From Ostreococcus lucimarinus CCE9901 (Eukaryota; Chlorophyta; Mamiellophyceae; Mamiellales; Bathycoccaceae), in contig NC_009364.1 of the NCBI RefSeq assembly GCF_000092065.1, forward strand, positions 124,001-188,000: a stretch of DNA of 64,000 nucleotides, in the 5' to 3' direction. Both the position numbers and the translations under genes were made by a program. The notes below the pieces were generated by a model. It was not told the DNA's origin. It searched no databases and saw only the letters and a list, made by a program, of their open reading frames with translations. This document shows, piece after piece, positions 32,286 to 42,122 of this stretch; the first letter of the stretch is position 1, and each line of letters opens with the position of its first letter.

Positions 32286-35189
32286 CTAATAGCGGATGAT
32301 GGCGTCTTCGGGATAACCGAGCGCTTTCAGCGCTGGAATGCACGTGTCTTCCTCGAACGCAGGTGGCCCACACATCACGGCGATGTGCGACGAACCGTTG
32401 GACGGGAAGCCGTGTTGTTGGATGATGGGCAAACTTATGCGCCCGTACGTGACGCGATCCGAGCTCCACTCCGGGCCAGTCTTCCTGTCCGCCGCCCACG
32501 TCTCCTTGGAAATCATGTAGTGCACTTTAAACCGCCCCTTATGCTCGCGCTCGAGACGATCGAGGGTATACTTCAATAGCACATCGTCTTCCGTTTTGTT
32601 GGCGTAAATGAAGGAAAGTTCCGTTTCGTCCTTCTCGTCCGCGAGAACGGCGACGATGAGTTGCAACATCGGCGCGACGCCCGTGCCGCCGCCCAAGAGC
32701 GTCATCTTCTTCACCGGCGGCAAGTCTTTTTTGTCGATGCTAAACAATCCCTGACCGAGATACTTGATGTGACCAACTGGGCCTTTGACGTCAATCTTGT
32801 CACCCTCGTTGAGATGGTGAAGGTATTGTGTCAACGCCCCGCCCTCGGGGTACGCTTCGTGGACGTCGGAATAATAAATCTTAATCACCAGTTCCACAGC
32901 CCCAAGGGTGCCGTTGAGCGAGGAAGGCGTGTACGCGCGCATCACCTTCTTGCCATTCCACTCGCCTCGTAAATATACATGATAACCCACGGGCATACCA
33001 CACTGATGCTCGTCGCTTTCGAGCTTCAAACGCAAAAGAATGGAATCGTGCGACAGCGGAATTTTGTTTTCAATCTTGAGCTGTAACCATTTCTTCGGGT
33101 TCAGCCCGAGTGGAGCGTTTTCGGGCACGATATGCTTTGCACCCGCCCACATGCGATCGAAAGCCGCCGCTTCCGCGGCTTCACCGAGTAACATCTGGCC
33201 GAACGCCTCCTTGTGTTCTTCGTAAAACTTGACGAGATGCACCGGGCCACGTTTGGGCATCGCCGGGAACTCACGCCTGGGCTCGGTTTCGACTCGCTCA
33301 ATTTCGACCGACACATCACTTGAAGCCGCCTGATCTTCCGCACTTCCGACGTCGCCGATATAAAAAGGTTCGAGCTGCTTCCAAGCCTTGGCGCTGTGCA
33401 CGGCTTCGAAATCCTCCGTGGTGTCTTCGCCCGCATTCATGGTAATACTCGCATTACCTCCCGGATGCAGACCTTCCTTCAAGTACGCGTTGACGTCATA
33501 CACCTTACCTTTAACGACAATCCAGCAGTCGTCTTCAGTGTTGTGTTTCTCCACCTCCTCCATGGTGATGTATCTGACATTTTTCTTCGGCGCGGCGGCG
33601 ACGACGGGCGCTTCGTCGGCGGCGTCATTCTTCTGCGAAACTTCTACTTTCTCCGTGTTTACGATCGTCACTTGCACTTCTGAGGCACTCGCACCCACAT
33701 GCCGTTCTTCACCCGCTCGCGCGGCTTCGAGCGCTTCGATCACTGGCTTCCATCCGCCGGCTTCGTTACCCATCCAGCCACCCTTGAGCGCGCCCGGCTC
33801 CGTCGGATGTTCGCATCGAATGTACTTTTGTGCTCTATCGCTCAGCGCCGCGACCGACAGCTTCACGCGGAAGTAGCAATTATTGCCCATACCCATGAGA
33901 TTCCACGTAAAATCTCGCGGCTGCGTGTTGTTCGCTTCGTCCCACGCCCGACACATCACCTCCTTGGCGCTCGCGAGTTCGACGGTGGCGACGTCCAAAT
34001 CCCAAAAGATCCAGCACCAGTGCTTGCCGTACATCGTCGGTGCGAATGGACGACGAATGTTGGCCAATCTCCAGGTGTAACCACCGTCAAGGCTCACCTC
34101 AACGCGCGTGATCGCGCGTCCTCCGCCCGTGTACGCGTACCCTTTCACTTCGTACCGCTCGCGGTCGAGCGGCACGCACTCGTCGTGCGCGGGCGACGCG
34201 ATGGCGCTGTTGATGTTGAGCTCGTTGAAAATGTACTCCGGCTTCTCCCACCAGTTTTGCTTATCCGCCATCGCCGCGTCCACGCCTGGAGGCATGATGC
34301 GGTTATCGCGGAAATGATAAAAGTTGTCGCTCGGATGCTCCGTGACGCGAATCGTCGTGAGGTACTTGATCATTCTGCCGCCGATGTAGCCGGGGATGAT
34401 CAAGCGCACGGGAAACCCGTGATCGGGTCGAAGTGCCTCACCGTTTTGCGCGTAACACACCATGACATCTTGCGCCGGGTCGAGCGCCTTGCTCAAGGGA
34501 ATGCTCGTTCCGTACGTTCCATCCTTACCCTTCGGCAGCTCCCCCTTCGGTCCCTCAAAGCACACAAAGCGTCGCTTCGCCGTCACCTCGGTCACCCCGC
34601 ACTCGGCGAGCAAAATCCGCAGCGGCACCCCGGTCCAGAGCGAGTTCGACAATCCAGCCGCGCCCCATCCGAATCCAATCGTCTTTTCATACATATTCTG
34701 CTCCTTTCTCCGATTTCCCGCGCACACGAGCAAGCACGGCATCGTCATCGCCGGCTTGCGCAACAACGCGTCCATCCCGTACGTCCTCCCCTTGCCCGAG
34801 TCGCTCACCTCCACCCTCACCTCGTGCGCGTCCCACGCGATGTTCTGCGCCGCCCCGTGATTCCTGACGAAGTGCAGCTCCGCCGGCGTCACGCTCCCCG
34901 CCTCCATCAGCGCTCGCAGCGGAGGCTCGCAGTTGAACGGGTGCGTCCCCGTCAGGCGCACCAGGCTCGGGTGTCTCGCCACCCAGTGATCGGGCGTGTT
35001 CAGGTCGCGTCCGTCCGCGCGCGCGCCCTCCGCTTTGGCCCTCGTCAGCGCGCCGCGATGTCCATCGCACGCCAGCAGCGCGCGCTGCACGTCGACGTCG
35101 TCCATCGGCAGCGCGCGCGGTCCCGCGCGCGCGCATCGCCCGTCCTCGTTTCCCTTGACGCGCGCGCCGCGCGCGCCGAACGCGCCCAT
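32286..35189 (-). CDS. NIA: Assimilatory nitrate reductase (Moco, cyt b5, FAD/NAD modules)
   Basis: This reduces nitrate to nitrite with NAD(P)H in the cytosol. It is 967 aa from the ATG at 35189, with another ATG at codon 29. The molybdenum-cofactor domain spans about 65-330 with the Mo-binding Cys156 in VCAGNRRKEQ. The dimerisation domain is about 335-475 (TWNLMGMGNNCYFRVKL). The cytochrome b5 domain is 541-615 with heme ligands H575 (HPGG) and H598 (AVHSAKAW). The FAD domain is about 700-815 with R751 in RAYTPSS. The NAD domain runs from 825 with GGGTGVAP at 833-840 and CGPPAFEE near the end. An insertion near 640-698 precedes the FAD domain. No plant-type 14-3-3 site is evident in hinge 1. 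It is divergent to NiR and shares its promoter. Confidence 0.98.
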   Translation of the reverse strand: MGAFGARGARVKGNEDGRCARAGPRALPMDDVDVQRALLACDGHRGALTRAKAEGARADGRDLNTPDHWVARHPSLVRLTGTHPFNCEPPLRALMEAGSVTPAELHFVRNHGAAQNIAWDAHEVRVEVSDSGKGRTYGMDALLRKPAMTMPCLLVCAGNRRKEQNMYEKTIGFGWGAAGLSNSLWTGVPLRILLAECGVTEVTAKRRFVCFEGPKGELPKGKDGTYGTSIPLSKALDPAQDVMVCYAQNGEALRPDHGFPVRLIIPGYIGGRMIKYLTTIRVTEHPSDNFYHFRDNRIMPPGVDAAMADKQNWWEKPEYIFNELNINSAIASPAHDECVPLDRERYEVKGYAYTGGGRAITRVEVSLDGGYTWRLANIRRPFAPTMYGKHWCWIFWDLDVATVELASAKEVMCRAWDEANNTQPRDFTWNLMGMGNNCYFRVKLSVAALSDRAQKYIRCEHPTEPGALKGGWMGNEAGGWKPVIEALEAARAGEERHVGASASEVQVTIVNTEKVEVSQKNDAADEAPVVAAAPKKNVRYITMEEVEKHNTEDDCWIVVKGKVYDVNAYLKEGLHPGGNASITMNAGEDTTEDFEAVHSAKAWKQLEPFYIGDVGSAEDQAASSDVSVEIERVETEPRREFPAMPKRGPVHLVKFYEEHKEAFGQMLLGEAAEAAAFDRMWAGAKHIVPENAPLGLNPKKWLQLKIENKIPLSHDSILLRLKLESDEHQCGMPVGYHVYLRGEWNGKKVMRAYTPSSLNGTLGAVELVIKIYYSDVHEAYPEGGALTQYLHHLNEGDKIDVKGPVGHIKYLGQGLFSIDKKDLPPVKKMTLLGGGTGVAPMLQLIVAVLADEKDETELSFIYANKTEDDVLLKYTLDRLEREHKGRFKVHYMISKETWAADRKTGPEWSSDRVTYGRISLPIIQQHGFPSNGSSHIAVMCGPPAFEEDTCIPALKALGYPEDAIIRY

Positions 35190-35779
35190 CGCGACTCGCG
35201 CGCGACGCTCGACGCCTCGAAACGCTCGACGCTCGACGCGCGTCCTCGCGCGTCGTCCGTCGTCGTCGCGTCGCGTCGGAATCTGCCGCCGCGCGCGTCG
35301 TCGCGTCGTCGACTCGACGTCGTCGACGTCCCGCCGCGCCGGTTCGACTCCGCCGACGTCGCGACGTCGCGGTCGGCGCGACCCCGACGCGCGCGCGCCG
35401 ACCCGACGGCGCGATCGCGCGAGTCACGATTCGTCGCGCGCGTCGTTTTTTTTTTTCTCGCCGGCGTCGCGTCCCGCCGCGCCGCGCGATCGGTCGACGC
35501 CCCGGCGACGGGTCGCGCGACAAAGCGTCGCGAAGCGTCGCGACCGCCGACGCTTCGCGTCGCTTTGACCTCGTATGGGCAAACAGTCACACGCGTGTGT
35601 CGACCGCGCGTCCGACGCGCGTCGGCGCCGCACACCGCGACGCTCGGTCGCGAGCGCGCGCGCGTCGACCTCCGGACGCGAGCGAACGCGCTCGAGCGCG
35701 CGGCGCGTCGAGCGACGCGAGGGCGCGTCGAGCGACGCGAGGACGCGGCGCGAGGGATCGCGGGACGACGACGACGACG
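35190..35779. promoter_or_regulatory. NR/NiR bidirectional promoter, 590 bp
   Basis: No gene is seen here; frames on both strands are Arg-rich shadows. Toward NiR there is an 11-T run (35446-35456), then a large near-palindrome at 35522-35566. Its left arm holds two AAGCGTC copies (35523-35529, 35533-35539) and its right arm holds GACGCTT and GTCGCTT (35549-35555, 35559-35565), each pair 10 bp apart. TGACC follows, and then CGTATGGGCAAACAGT (35574-35589), the reverse complement of a 16-mer found in two other promoters. Together these look like the nitrogen-control region for both genes; this is inference from position and recurrence. Confidence 0.6.
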
Positions 35780-38755
35780 ATGGACGCGGCGCGAGGGACG
35801 GCGACGACGGCGACGACGGTGAGGCGCGCGGTGCGGGCGCGCGGAGGACGCGCGGTGCGCGAGACGCGCGGCGCGCGGGCGCGGGACGCGCGACGAGGGA
35901 CGCCGCGGGCGGTGGTGGAGCCGGAGGGGGCGTCGGCGGGCGACGCGTCGGCGTCGGCGTCGGCGGGCGACGCGTTGAAGTGGCAGGCCGAGGACGCGGC
36001 GAGCCTGAGGGCGCATAACGAGGAAGCGATCGCGAAATATGCAAACTTTCCGGAGTTGGATAAGCCGGACGCGCACGTGGCGCGAGATGCGGATGGGTAC
36101 TACGTCGTGAAGGAGGAGTGGCGAAAACCGACGAATCCCTTTGAAAAGTTGAAGCTCGCGAAGGATCCGATGCGAGAGTTGATCGGGATGAACGGGATCG
36201 AGGAGATGGCCAAGGCGAGCGCGGCGGATTTCAAGGCTTGGGACGAGGCGTTGAATGACCCGGACGAGACCGATCAACGACCGAAGTGGGCGGGTTTGTT
36301 TCATCGACGCAAAGGACACTACGGGCGATACATGATGCGACTCAAGCTTCCGAACGGACTCATTAACTCGACGCAGATGCGATATTTGGCGAGCGTGATT
36401 AAAAAGTACGGCGAAGATGGGTGCTGCGACATCACGACGAGACAAAACATTCAGCTTCGTGGGGTTGAGTTGAAGGATGCGCCCGAAATCTTGCGCAAAC
36501 TCGAAGAGCTCGGTATGTGCTCGTTGCAAAGCGGGTTGGACAACGTGCGCAACGCGACGGGGAACCCGCTCGCGGGTTTTGATCCGCAAGAAATCGTCGA
36601 CACGCGACCTTACACGCTCGCCATTCAAGATTACGTCACCGGTGGTGGGCGCGGGAATCCAGCCATCGCTAACTTGGGGCGTAAGTGGAACGTGTGCGTC
36701 GTCGGCAGCAGCGACTTTTTCGAGCATCCGGACATCAACGACTTGGCCTTCATTCCAGCGATGAAGGATGGCAAGTTCGGATTCAACATGATCGTCGGTG
36801 GCTTCATATCTTCTCAGCGCGCAGCGGAGTCGGTCTCTCTCGATGCGTGGATCCCTGAGAACGAGCTTGTCGCCGCGACGCACGCCGTGTTGACGACGTT
36901 TCGCGATTACGGCCATCGCGGCAACCGCCAAAAGTGCCGCATGATGTGGCTCATCGACGAGATGGGTTTGGAAACGTTTCGCACCGAAGTTGCGTCGCGC
37001 ATGCCAACGGGAGACTTGGCGCGCGGCGCCGAAGTGGATCTCATCGACCGAGAGTCTCCGCGACGCAGTTACATCGGCGTGCACGCGCAAAAGCAAGAGG
37101 GCTTGAGCTGGGTCGCCGCTGCCGTGCCGGGCGGACGTATGCAACCGGAAGATCTCGCGGAGATGGCTGATCTCGCGGACAAGTACGGCGAAGGTGAGAT
37201 TCGACTCACCGTCGAGCAAAACTTTATCATTCCCCACGTGCCGAACGATAAGATTGACGCCATTCTCCAAGAGCGTTTGTTTCAAGAGTACACGCCGTTC
37301 CCGGGCAAACTTGTGTCCAACATGGTGGCGTGCACCGGAAATCAGTTCTGCGGATTCGCGCAAATCGAGACGAAGCGACAAGCGCTCGAAATGGCGGAAC
37401 ACTTGGAAAGTTGCTTAGAACTTTCGAAGGACGTGCGCATGATTTGGACAGGTTGCCCGAACTCTTGCGCTCCGGTGCAAGTGGCGGACATTGGCCTCAT
37501 GGGCGCGCAGGTGAAGAATCCGACGGGCGAGAAGGGCATGGTACCAGGGGTGAACATCTTCATCGGTGGTACCGTCGGGCCGAACGGCCACTTGAAGGAA
37601 GCGCCAGAAATCGCAAAGGTCCCGTGCTCAGAGTTGAAGCCGGTTCTGGAACAGATTATGATTGAGAGGTTTGGCGCGACGCGCAAGGCGACGCCGACGC
37701 CGAATCCGGGGCGAGCGTCGCGCTGGAAAATCAACAAATCTGCGCAGTATACCAAGGGTGTCCCTAAAGCCATGGGTAAGGCGACGCACATTTGCACCGG
37801 ATGTGGTTACATTTATCAAGAGACGAAGAAGTTCGACGAGTTGCCGGATGACTACGTCTGTCCGTCGTGCAGCGCGCCGAAGTCCAAGTTTGAAGCGATG
37901 AAGCAGGAAGAGACGCCCACGAGCGCTCGCCCGGTCGTGGAGTACCCCGAAGGCACGCTCGCGACGCTGAAGAACGGCGAAACCGTTGAATTGAAGCTCG
38001 TTGAGAAGGAACAAGTGACGTCGAACACTGTACGCCTTCGATTTGAACTCCCGTCGCCGGAGCACATCCTCGGACTTCCCGTCGGGCAACACGTGACGGT
38101 GACCATCGACGGCGTGTCTCGTCCGTACACTCCGATCACGCGCGATGCGGACAAGGGTTTCATGGACCTTCTCGTGAAGATTTATGATCAAGGCGCGCTC
38201 ACGCAAAAGCTCAACGCCGTGGCCGTGGGATCTACCGTAGCGTTCGAAGGACCGAATGGGTTGGTGACGTACAGCGCTCGCGGCGAATTTTCTACGCGCA
38301 ATCCGGCGACGGGCTCTGTGGCGAAGAAATCATGCAAGAACATCGCCATGATCGCCGGTGGTACTGGCATCACCCCTATGCTTCAAGTCATTCGCCAAAT
38401 CTTCAACGATGTCGGGGACACGACGCGGGTCAACTTGTTATTCGCCAACGTCTCCTCGGCGGATATTCTCTTGAAGAAGGAGCTCGACGAGCTCGCGAGC
38501 GCGCACAAAAACTTGACGGTGCACTACGCGATCGACAAGGATGAACCAAACTGGAACGGCGAGGTTGGATACGTTTCAGAGGAAATGATCAAGAAGTGCG
38601 ACTTGCTGAAGCGAGGTGGCTTGATGGACAAATTGTTTTCATCCGCCGACGACACCGCGGTCCTCGTGTGCGGCCCGCCGGCGATGGTTGAGAAAGCCGT
38701 TGTGCCCGCGTTGGACGCACTGAATGTCTCTACAGATTCTCGAATTTTCTTTTAA
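35780..38755 (+). CDS. NIR: Ferredoxin-type nitrite reductase fused to rubredoxin and FAD/NAD reductase domains
   Basis: This reduces nitrite to ammonium in the plastid. It is 991 aa from the ATG at 35780. Residues 1-65 are an Arg/Ala-rich transit peptide. Siroheme/4Fe-4S domains cover about 110-660, with cluster Cys 518, 524, 559 and 563 (CTGNQFC; CPNSC). Two extra modules follow: a rubredoxin (HICTGCGYIY then CPSCSAPK, iron Cys 672, 675, 694 and 697), and a cytochrome-b5-reductase-like unit with FAD Arg781 (RPYTPI), NAD motif GGTGITPM (860-867) and CGPPAM from 964. Classical NiR stops near residue 600 and takes electrons from ferredoxin. The added modules could let NAD(P)H feed the siroheme centre through rubredoxin. 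The ends of all modules are intact in one uninterrupted frame. Confidence 0.97.
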   Translation: MDAARGTATTATTVRRAVRARGGRAVRETRGARARDARRGTPRAVVEPEGASAGDASASASAGDALKWQAEDAASLRAHNEEAIAKYANFPELDKPDAHVARDADGYYVVKEEWRKPTNPFEKLKLAKDPMRELIGMNGIEEMAKASAADFKAWDEALNDPDETDQRPKWAGLFHRRKGHYGRYMMRLKLPNGLINSTQMRYLASVIKKYGEDGCCDITTRQNIQLRGVELKDAPEILRKLEELGMCSLQSGLDNVRNATGNPLAGFDPQEIVDTRPYTLAIQDYVTGGGRGNPAIANLGRKWNVCVVGSSDFFEHPDINDLAFIPAMKDGKFGFNMIVGGFISSQRAAESVSLDAWIPENELVAATHAVLTTFRDYGHRGNRQKCRMMWLIDEMGLETFRTEVASRMPTGDLARGAEVDLIDRESPRRSYIGVHAQKQEGLSWVAAAVPGGRMQPEDLAEMADLADKYGEGEIRLTVEQNFIIPHVPNDKIDAILQERLFQEYTPFPGKLVSNMVACTGNQFCGFAQIETKRQALEMAEHLESCLELSKDVRMIWTGCPNSCAPVQVADIGLMGAQVKNPTGEKGMVPGVNIFIGGTVGPNGHLKEAPEIAKVPCSELKPVLEQIMIERFGATRKATPTPNPGRASRWKINKSAQYTKGVPKAMGKATHICTGCGYIYQETKKFDELPDDYVCPSCSAPKSKFEAMKQEETPTSARPVVEYPEGTLATLKNGETVELKLVEKEQVTSNTVRLRFELPSPEHILGLPVGQHVTVTIDGVSRPYTPITRDADKGFMDLLVKIYDQGALTQKLNAVAVGSTVAFEGPNGLVTYSARGEFSTRNPATGSVAKKSCKNIAMIAGGTGITPMLQVIRQIFNDVGDTTRVNLLFANVSSADILLKKELDELASAHKNLTVHYAIDKDEPNWNGEVGYVSEEMIKKCDLLKRGGLMDKLFSSADDTAVLVCGPPAMVEKAVVPALDALNVSTDSRIFF

Positions 38756-39024
38756 GACAAAGCGAACAACTACATAGTTTACTCACAATTCATCAGCTCA
38801 CGTCGTTTGTCATTTAAAATCAGTCGACGTCTAAAACATGTTGCGCGGCGCGCGACTGCTTCCGGCGTTCGTTTGCGCACATGAGACTCGATAAGTTAGG
38901 AAAGAAGAGGAATAAGAAAATTACAAGCAACGTCTCCGTAACAAGGACGCGTGTGCACGGTTCATCTATCTACAATTTGTTTTCCCGATGAAGTTGATCG
39001 CGTCGAAAGTCGCGCGTTGCGCGC

Positions 39025-39877
39025 TTACGCATATTGCGCTGCGGCGGCGTTTTGCTTCTTGTAATCGTACATCGTACCGGCAGTGGCGACGATGATAGAG
39101 AACGCGATGAAGAAGCTCATCGTGCCGACGAGCGCTTGCGGCAAGCGGTCGTAGGTGACGACTTCGAAGGTGCAAGAAGAATCGTCGCCGTATCGCACGT
39201 AGCCGCTGGAGTCCGATTCCAAGACTTGGATAAAGTACTTGGCCGGCGCGATGTTCAACGGGAGCGGGATGTCGACGTTACCAGTCGCCGACCCGCCCGT
39301 GATGCCCGCTTTGAGATAGTCGGCCTCGACCACGGTTTGCTTGCATCGCTTGTTCTTGTTGACGATGTCTTTCTTCTTGCGCCACGGCTTGGAGGCGAGT
39401 TCGGAGTCGTCGTAGCACAACTTCACCATCATCGTGTTCCCCGACGTCGTGGAAGCACCGGTCCACGCCACGTTGATGGAGTTCAAACCACCCTGCGCTT
39501 TCTACGAACGTGAAAAACAAATAATCAAGTCAGTCTTCGAATCACGAACGAAATCGCCAGCGTCGCCGCGCCCGACCCCCAAAGGACACTCGCGCCGGTC
39601 GAACGCTTATCCGCCCTCGCGTCGTCTCCGCCCGCGCGTCGTCCCCACGCCACCCACGCGTCCACTCGCGCGTCGAGCGCGCGCCCGAATGCGTTATTTC
39701 TCGCGCGGTCGCGCGCACACGCACCGAACCAGCCGCGCACGCCCCGCCGTCGATCGTCGTCGTCACGCCGAGCGTGTTCGACGACATCTCGCTGTACTTG
39801 GTGAACGCGTGCGCGCCGTCCGCGAGCATCGCCGTGGCGGCGAGACCACCGATCAAGAGCTTCTTCAATTCAACCAT
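39025..39877 (-). CDS. NAR2: NAR2/NRT3-like nitrate-transport accessory protein, two exons
   Basis: This is the partner protein that many NRT2 transporters need for activity. Exon 1 is 39877-39725 (51 codons), the intron is 39724-39502 (223 bp; GTGCGT donor, ACTGAC branch motif, TTCGTAG acceptor), and exon 2 is 39501-39025. The product is 209 aa. A signal peptide is clear (MVELKKLLIGGLAATAMLAD, then GAHA). The extracellular part has the family pattern INVAWTGAS, MMVKLCYDDSE, KPWRKKKDIVNKNKRCKQ and APAKYFIQVLE. A single membrane helix (about 170-192, LVGTMSFFIAFSIIVATAG) and a short basic cytosolic tail follow. It is divergent to NRT2 with 372 bp between starts, which strongly supports joint expression. 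The match to plant NAR2 is in pattern rather than identity. Confidence 0.88.
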
Positions 39878-40249
39878 CGTCGTTCGTGCGTCGTTCGCGC
39901 GTCGTCGTCGTCGTCGCGGGCGCGTCGAGGAGTGTCGACATCGGCGCGACGCGCGGCGTTTCGGGACGCCAAGCGTCGCCAAAGGGCGACCGTTGGTGAC
40001 CCTTCGTTCCAAGCGTCACACGGCTAAACATCGTTTATATACGCGCGTCGACCCGGTTTATTTTATTAACTATTACGCGTACGCGTGTAAGTTGTATTTT
40101 TACCTTGAATACGTAAAAACACGATGAGGGTTTCGTGAATGTTTTATGCGTCGTCGCGACGGGACGCGACGCGGTGCGACGCCGCGCGTCACTCCACAGC
40201 GCGTCAGCGAGCACGCCGCGACCTCGAATCGCGACAGCGCACGCGCGAA
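39878..40249. promoter_or_regulatory. NAR2/NRT2 bidirectional promoter, 372 bp
   Basis: No gene is seen. Toward NAR2 lies AAGCGTC (39971-39977) and then the inverted pair TGACCCTT (39997-40004) and AAGCGTCA (40011-40018), six bases apart. The half-sites resemble the plant nitrate-responsive element, TGACCCTT-N10-AAG, bound by NLP/RWP-RK factors. A TATA-like TTTATATA is at 40034-40041. The rest (40050-40130) is AT-rich for this genome, with TTTATTTTATTAACTATTA-like sequence. The region probably drives both genes. Confidence 0.6.
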
Positions 40250-41958
40250 ATGGCGATCACTAAAGAATTCAATGTCCCCGTGGACAGGTGCGTGTGGTTC
40301 GAGGCGCGCGCGAACGTGGGGGGGGGTTAAAGCGACGACGATGCGTCGCGGTTGTGTCGAAACGACGTGGTCGAATCGAGCGCGTGTGCGGTCGCGCGCG
40401 ATGGCGACGCGGCGCTCGAACGCGTCGATAACGATGAAAGATATATTTGTTTATGCTTTCATGCCCGCGAGACTGACGTGTAACGCGCGGTGCCGTCGTA
40501 CGTGGCCACAGCGAGCACAAGGCGATGAAGCTGAACGTCTTCAGCTTTGATCGCCCGCACCACTTGTCCTTCCACATGTCCTGGTTGGGTTTCTTCATCT
40601 CTTTCGTCTCGACGTTCGCGGCGGCGCCGATGATTCCGGTGATTCGTGAAGACTTGGGTCTCACGAAGCCGCAGCTCGGGAACGCTGGTTTGGCGGCGGT
40701 GACGGGTACTATTATTTGCCGCGTGCTGATGGGTACGGTGTGCGACCTCATCGGCCCGCGACTCGGTTTGTCGGTTATTCTTTTGGCCACCGCGCCCTTC
40801 TGCTTCGCCATGGCCATGGTGCAAGGCTTCGAAGGTTTCCTGATCTGCCGTTTGGGCATCGGTCTGGGTCTCGCCACGTTCGTGGCGTGCCAGTTCTGGA
40901 TGTCTTGCATGTTCAACAGCAAGTGCGTCGGTCTCGCCAACGCGACCGCCGCGGGCTGGGGTAACTTGGGCGGCGGAGTCACGCAATTCTTGATGCCGGG
41001 CATCTACGCCATCTGCTACTCGGCGACCAACAGCCGTGCGTTCACTGCCTGGCGTTGGGCGTACATCTTCCCGGGCATGTGCCACACCGTAGTCGGTTTG
41101 ATGGTCATGTACCTCGGCCAAGATTTGCCGGATGGTAACTACAAGGTGCTCACGACTTCGGGCGCGCTCGAAAAGAAGTCCTCCATGAAGGTCAACTTGA
41201 TCGGCATGAAGAACTACCGCATGTGGTGCATGGTCGCCACCTACGGTTTCTGCTTCGGCGTTGAACTCACGATGAACAACATCGTCGCCGGTTACCTCTT
41301 TGATCAATTCGGCGTCTCCCTCTCTGTCGCAGGCGTGTTGGCGTCTTGCTACGGTATGATGAACTTGTTCGCCCGCTCCGTGGGTGGCATCATCTCTGAC
41401 TGGTCTTCTAACCGCTTCGGTATGCGAGGACGTCTTTGGACTTTGTGGTCCACCCAAACGCTCGAAGGTGTGCTGTGCATCTTCATGGGTCTCTCCAAGG
41501 ACAACTTGGGCGCCACCATCGCGTTCATGGTGTTCTTCTCCATTTGCGTGCAGGCGTCCGAAGGCGCTTCTTACGGTATCGTGCCGTTCATCTCCCGCCG
41601 CGCTCTCGGTGTCGTCTCTGGTTTCATCGGTGCTGGCGGTAACGCTGGTGCCACCATCGCCACCGCCGCCTTCTTCACCAAGGATTCCATTGAGACGTAC
41701 GAAGGTCTCCAGTACCTCGGTTACACCGTCATCGGCGTCACCGCTTTGGTCATCCCGATTCACTTCCCAATGTGGGGCTCCATGTTCTTCCCGGCATCCA
41801 AAACGGCCACGGAAGAGGACTACTACATTCACAACGAGTTCACTCCGGAAGAAATCAAAGCTGGTCTCGCCGCTCCGGTCCAAAAGTTCTGCAACAACTC
41901 TCGCAACGAGCGCCCGGTTTGGAAGCGCGAGCAAGATGCGGTTGAAGCCTCCGCGTAA
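40250..41958 (+). CDS. NRT2: NRT2 high-affinity nitrate transporter, two exons
   Basis: This is a nitrate/proton symporter of the NNP branch of the MFS. Exon 1 is 40250-40287, the intron is 40288-40511 (224 bp; GTGCGT donor, ACTGAC branch motif, CCACAG acceptor), and exon 2 is 40512-41958. The spliced product is 494 aa. The junction restores the NRT2 N-terminus FNVPVDSEHKAMKLNVFSFD. About 12 membrane helices follow, beginning HLSFHMSWLGFFISFVSTFA. Nitrate signatures are AAGWGNLGGGVTQFLMPG in the first half and GGNAGATIATAAFF in the second, with RVLMGTVCDLIGPRLG as the MFS loop. Codon choice is strongly biased to TTC, ATC, GGT, AAC and AAG, unlike its neighbours, suggesting very high expression. 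It is divergent to NAR2. Confidence 0.98.
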
Positions 41959-42122
41959 TTCTTTTTTACTCTCGCGTCGCAAGAGTGCATCGTTTATAAA
42001 AAATCACCTCTACGTAGTGTGTAACATAACTCTTATTGCAAACTCTCCACGAACAGCCGACGTCTGGGGCGACGCGCGAAATTGATCAACAAATTGTCTT
42101 CCTACAAATTCAACTCTACGCT

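Noticed and set aside
32419-32440. ATGGGCAAACTTATG in nitrate reductase as a fifth copy of the 16-mer
   Set aside because: Only about ten bases match and it lies inside conserved coding sequence.
33699-37402. Very long antisense frames opposite nitrate reductase (707 codons, plus) and nitrite reductase (785 codons, minus)
   Set aside because: They are Arg/His/Pro-rich mirror frames produced by strong G/C bias at third codon positions of the real genes, with no recognisable domain.
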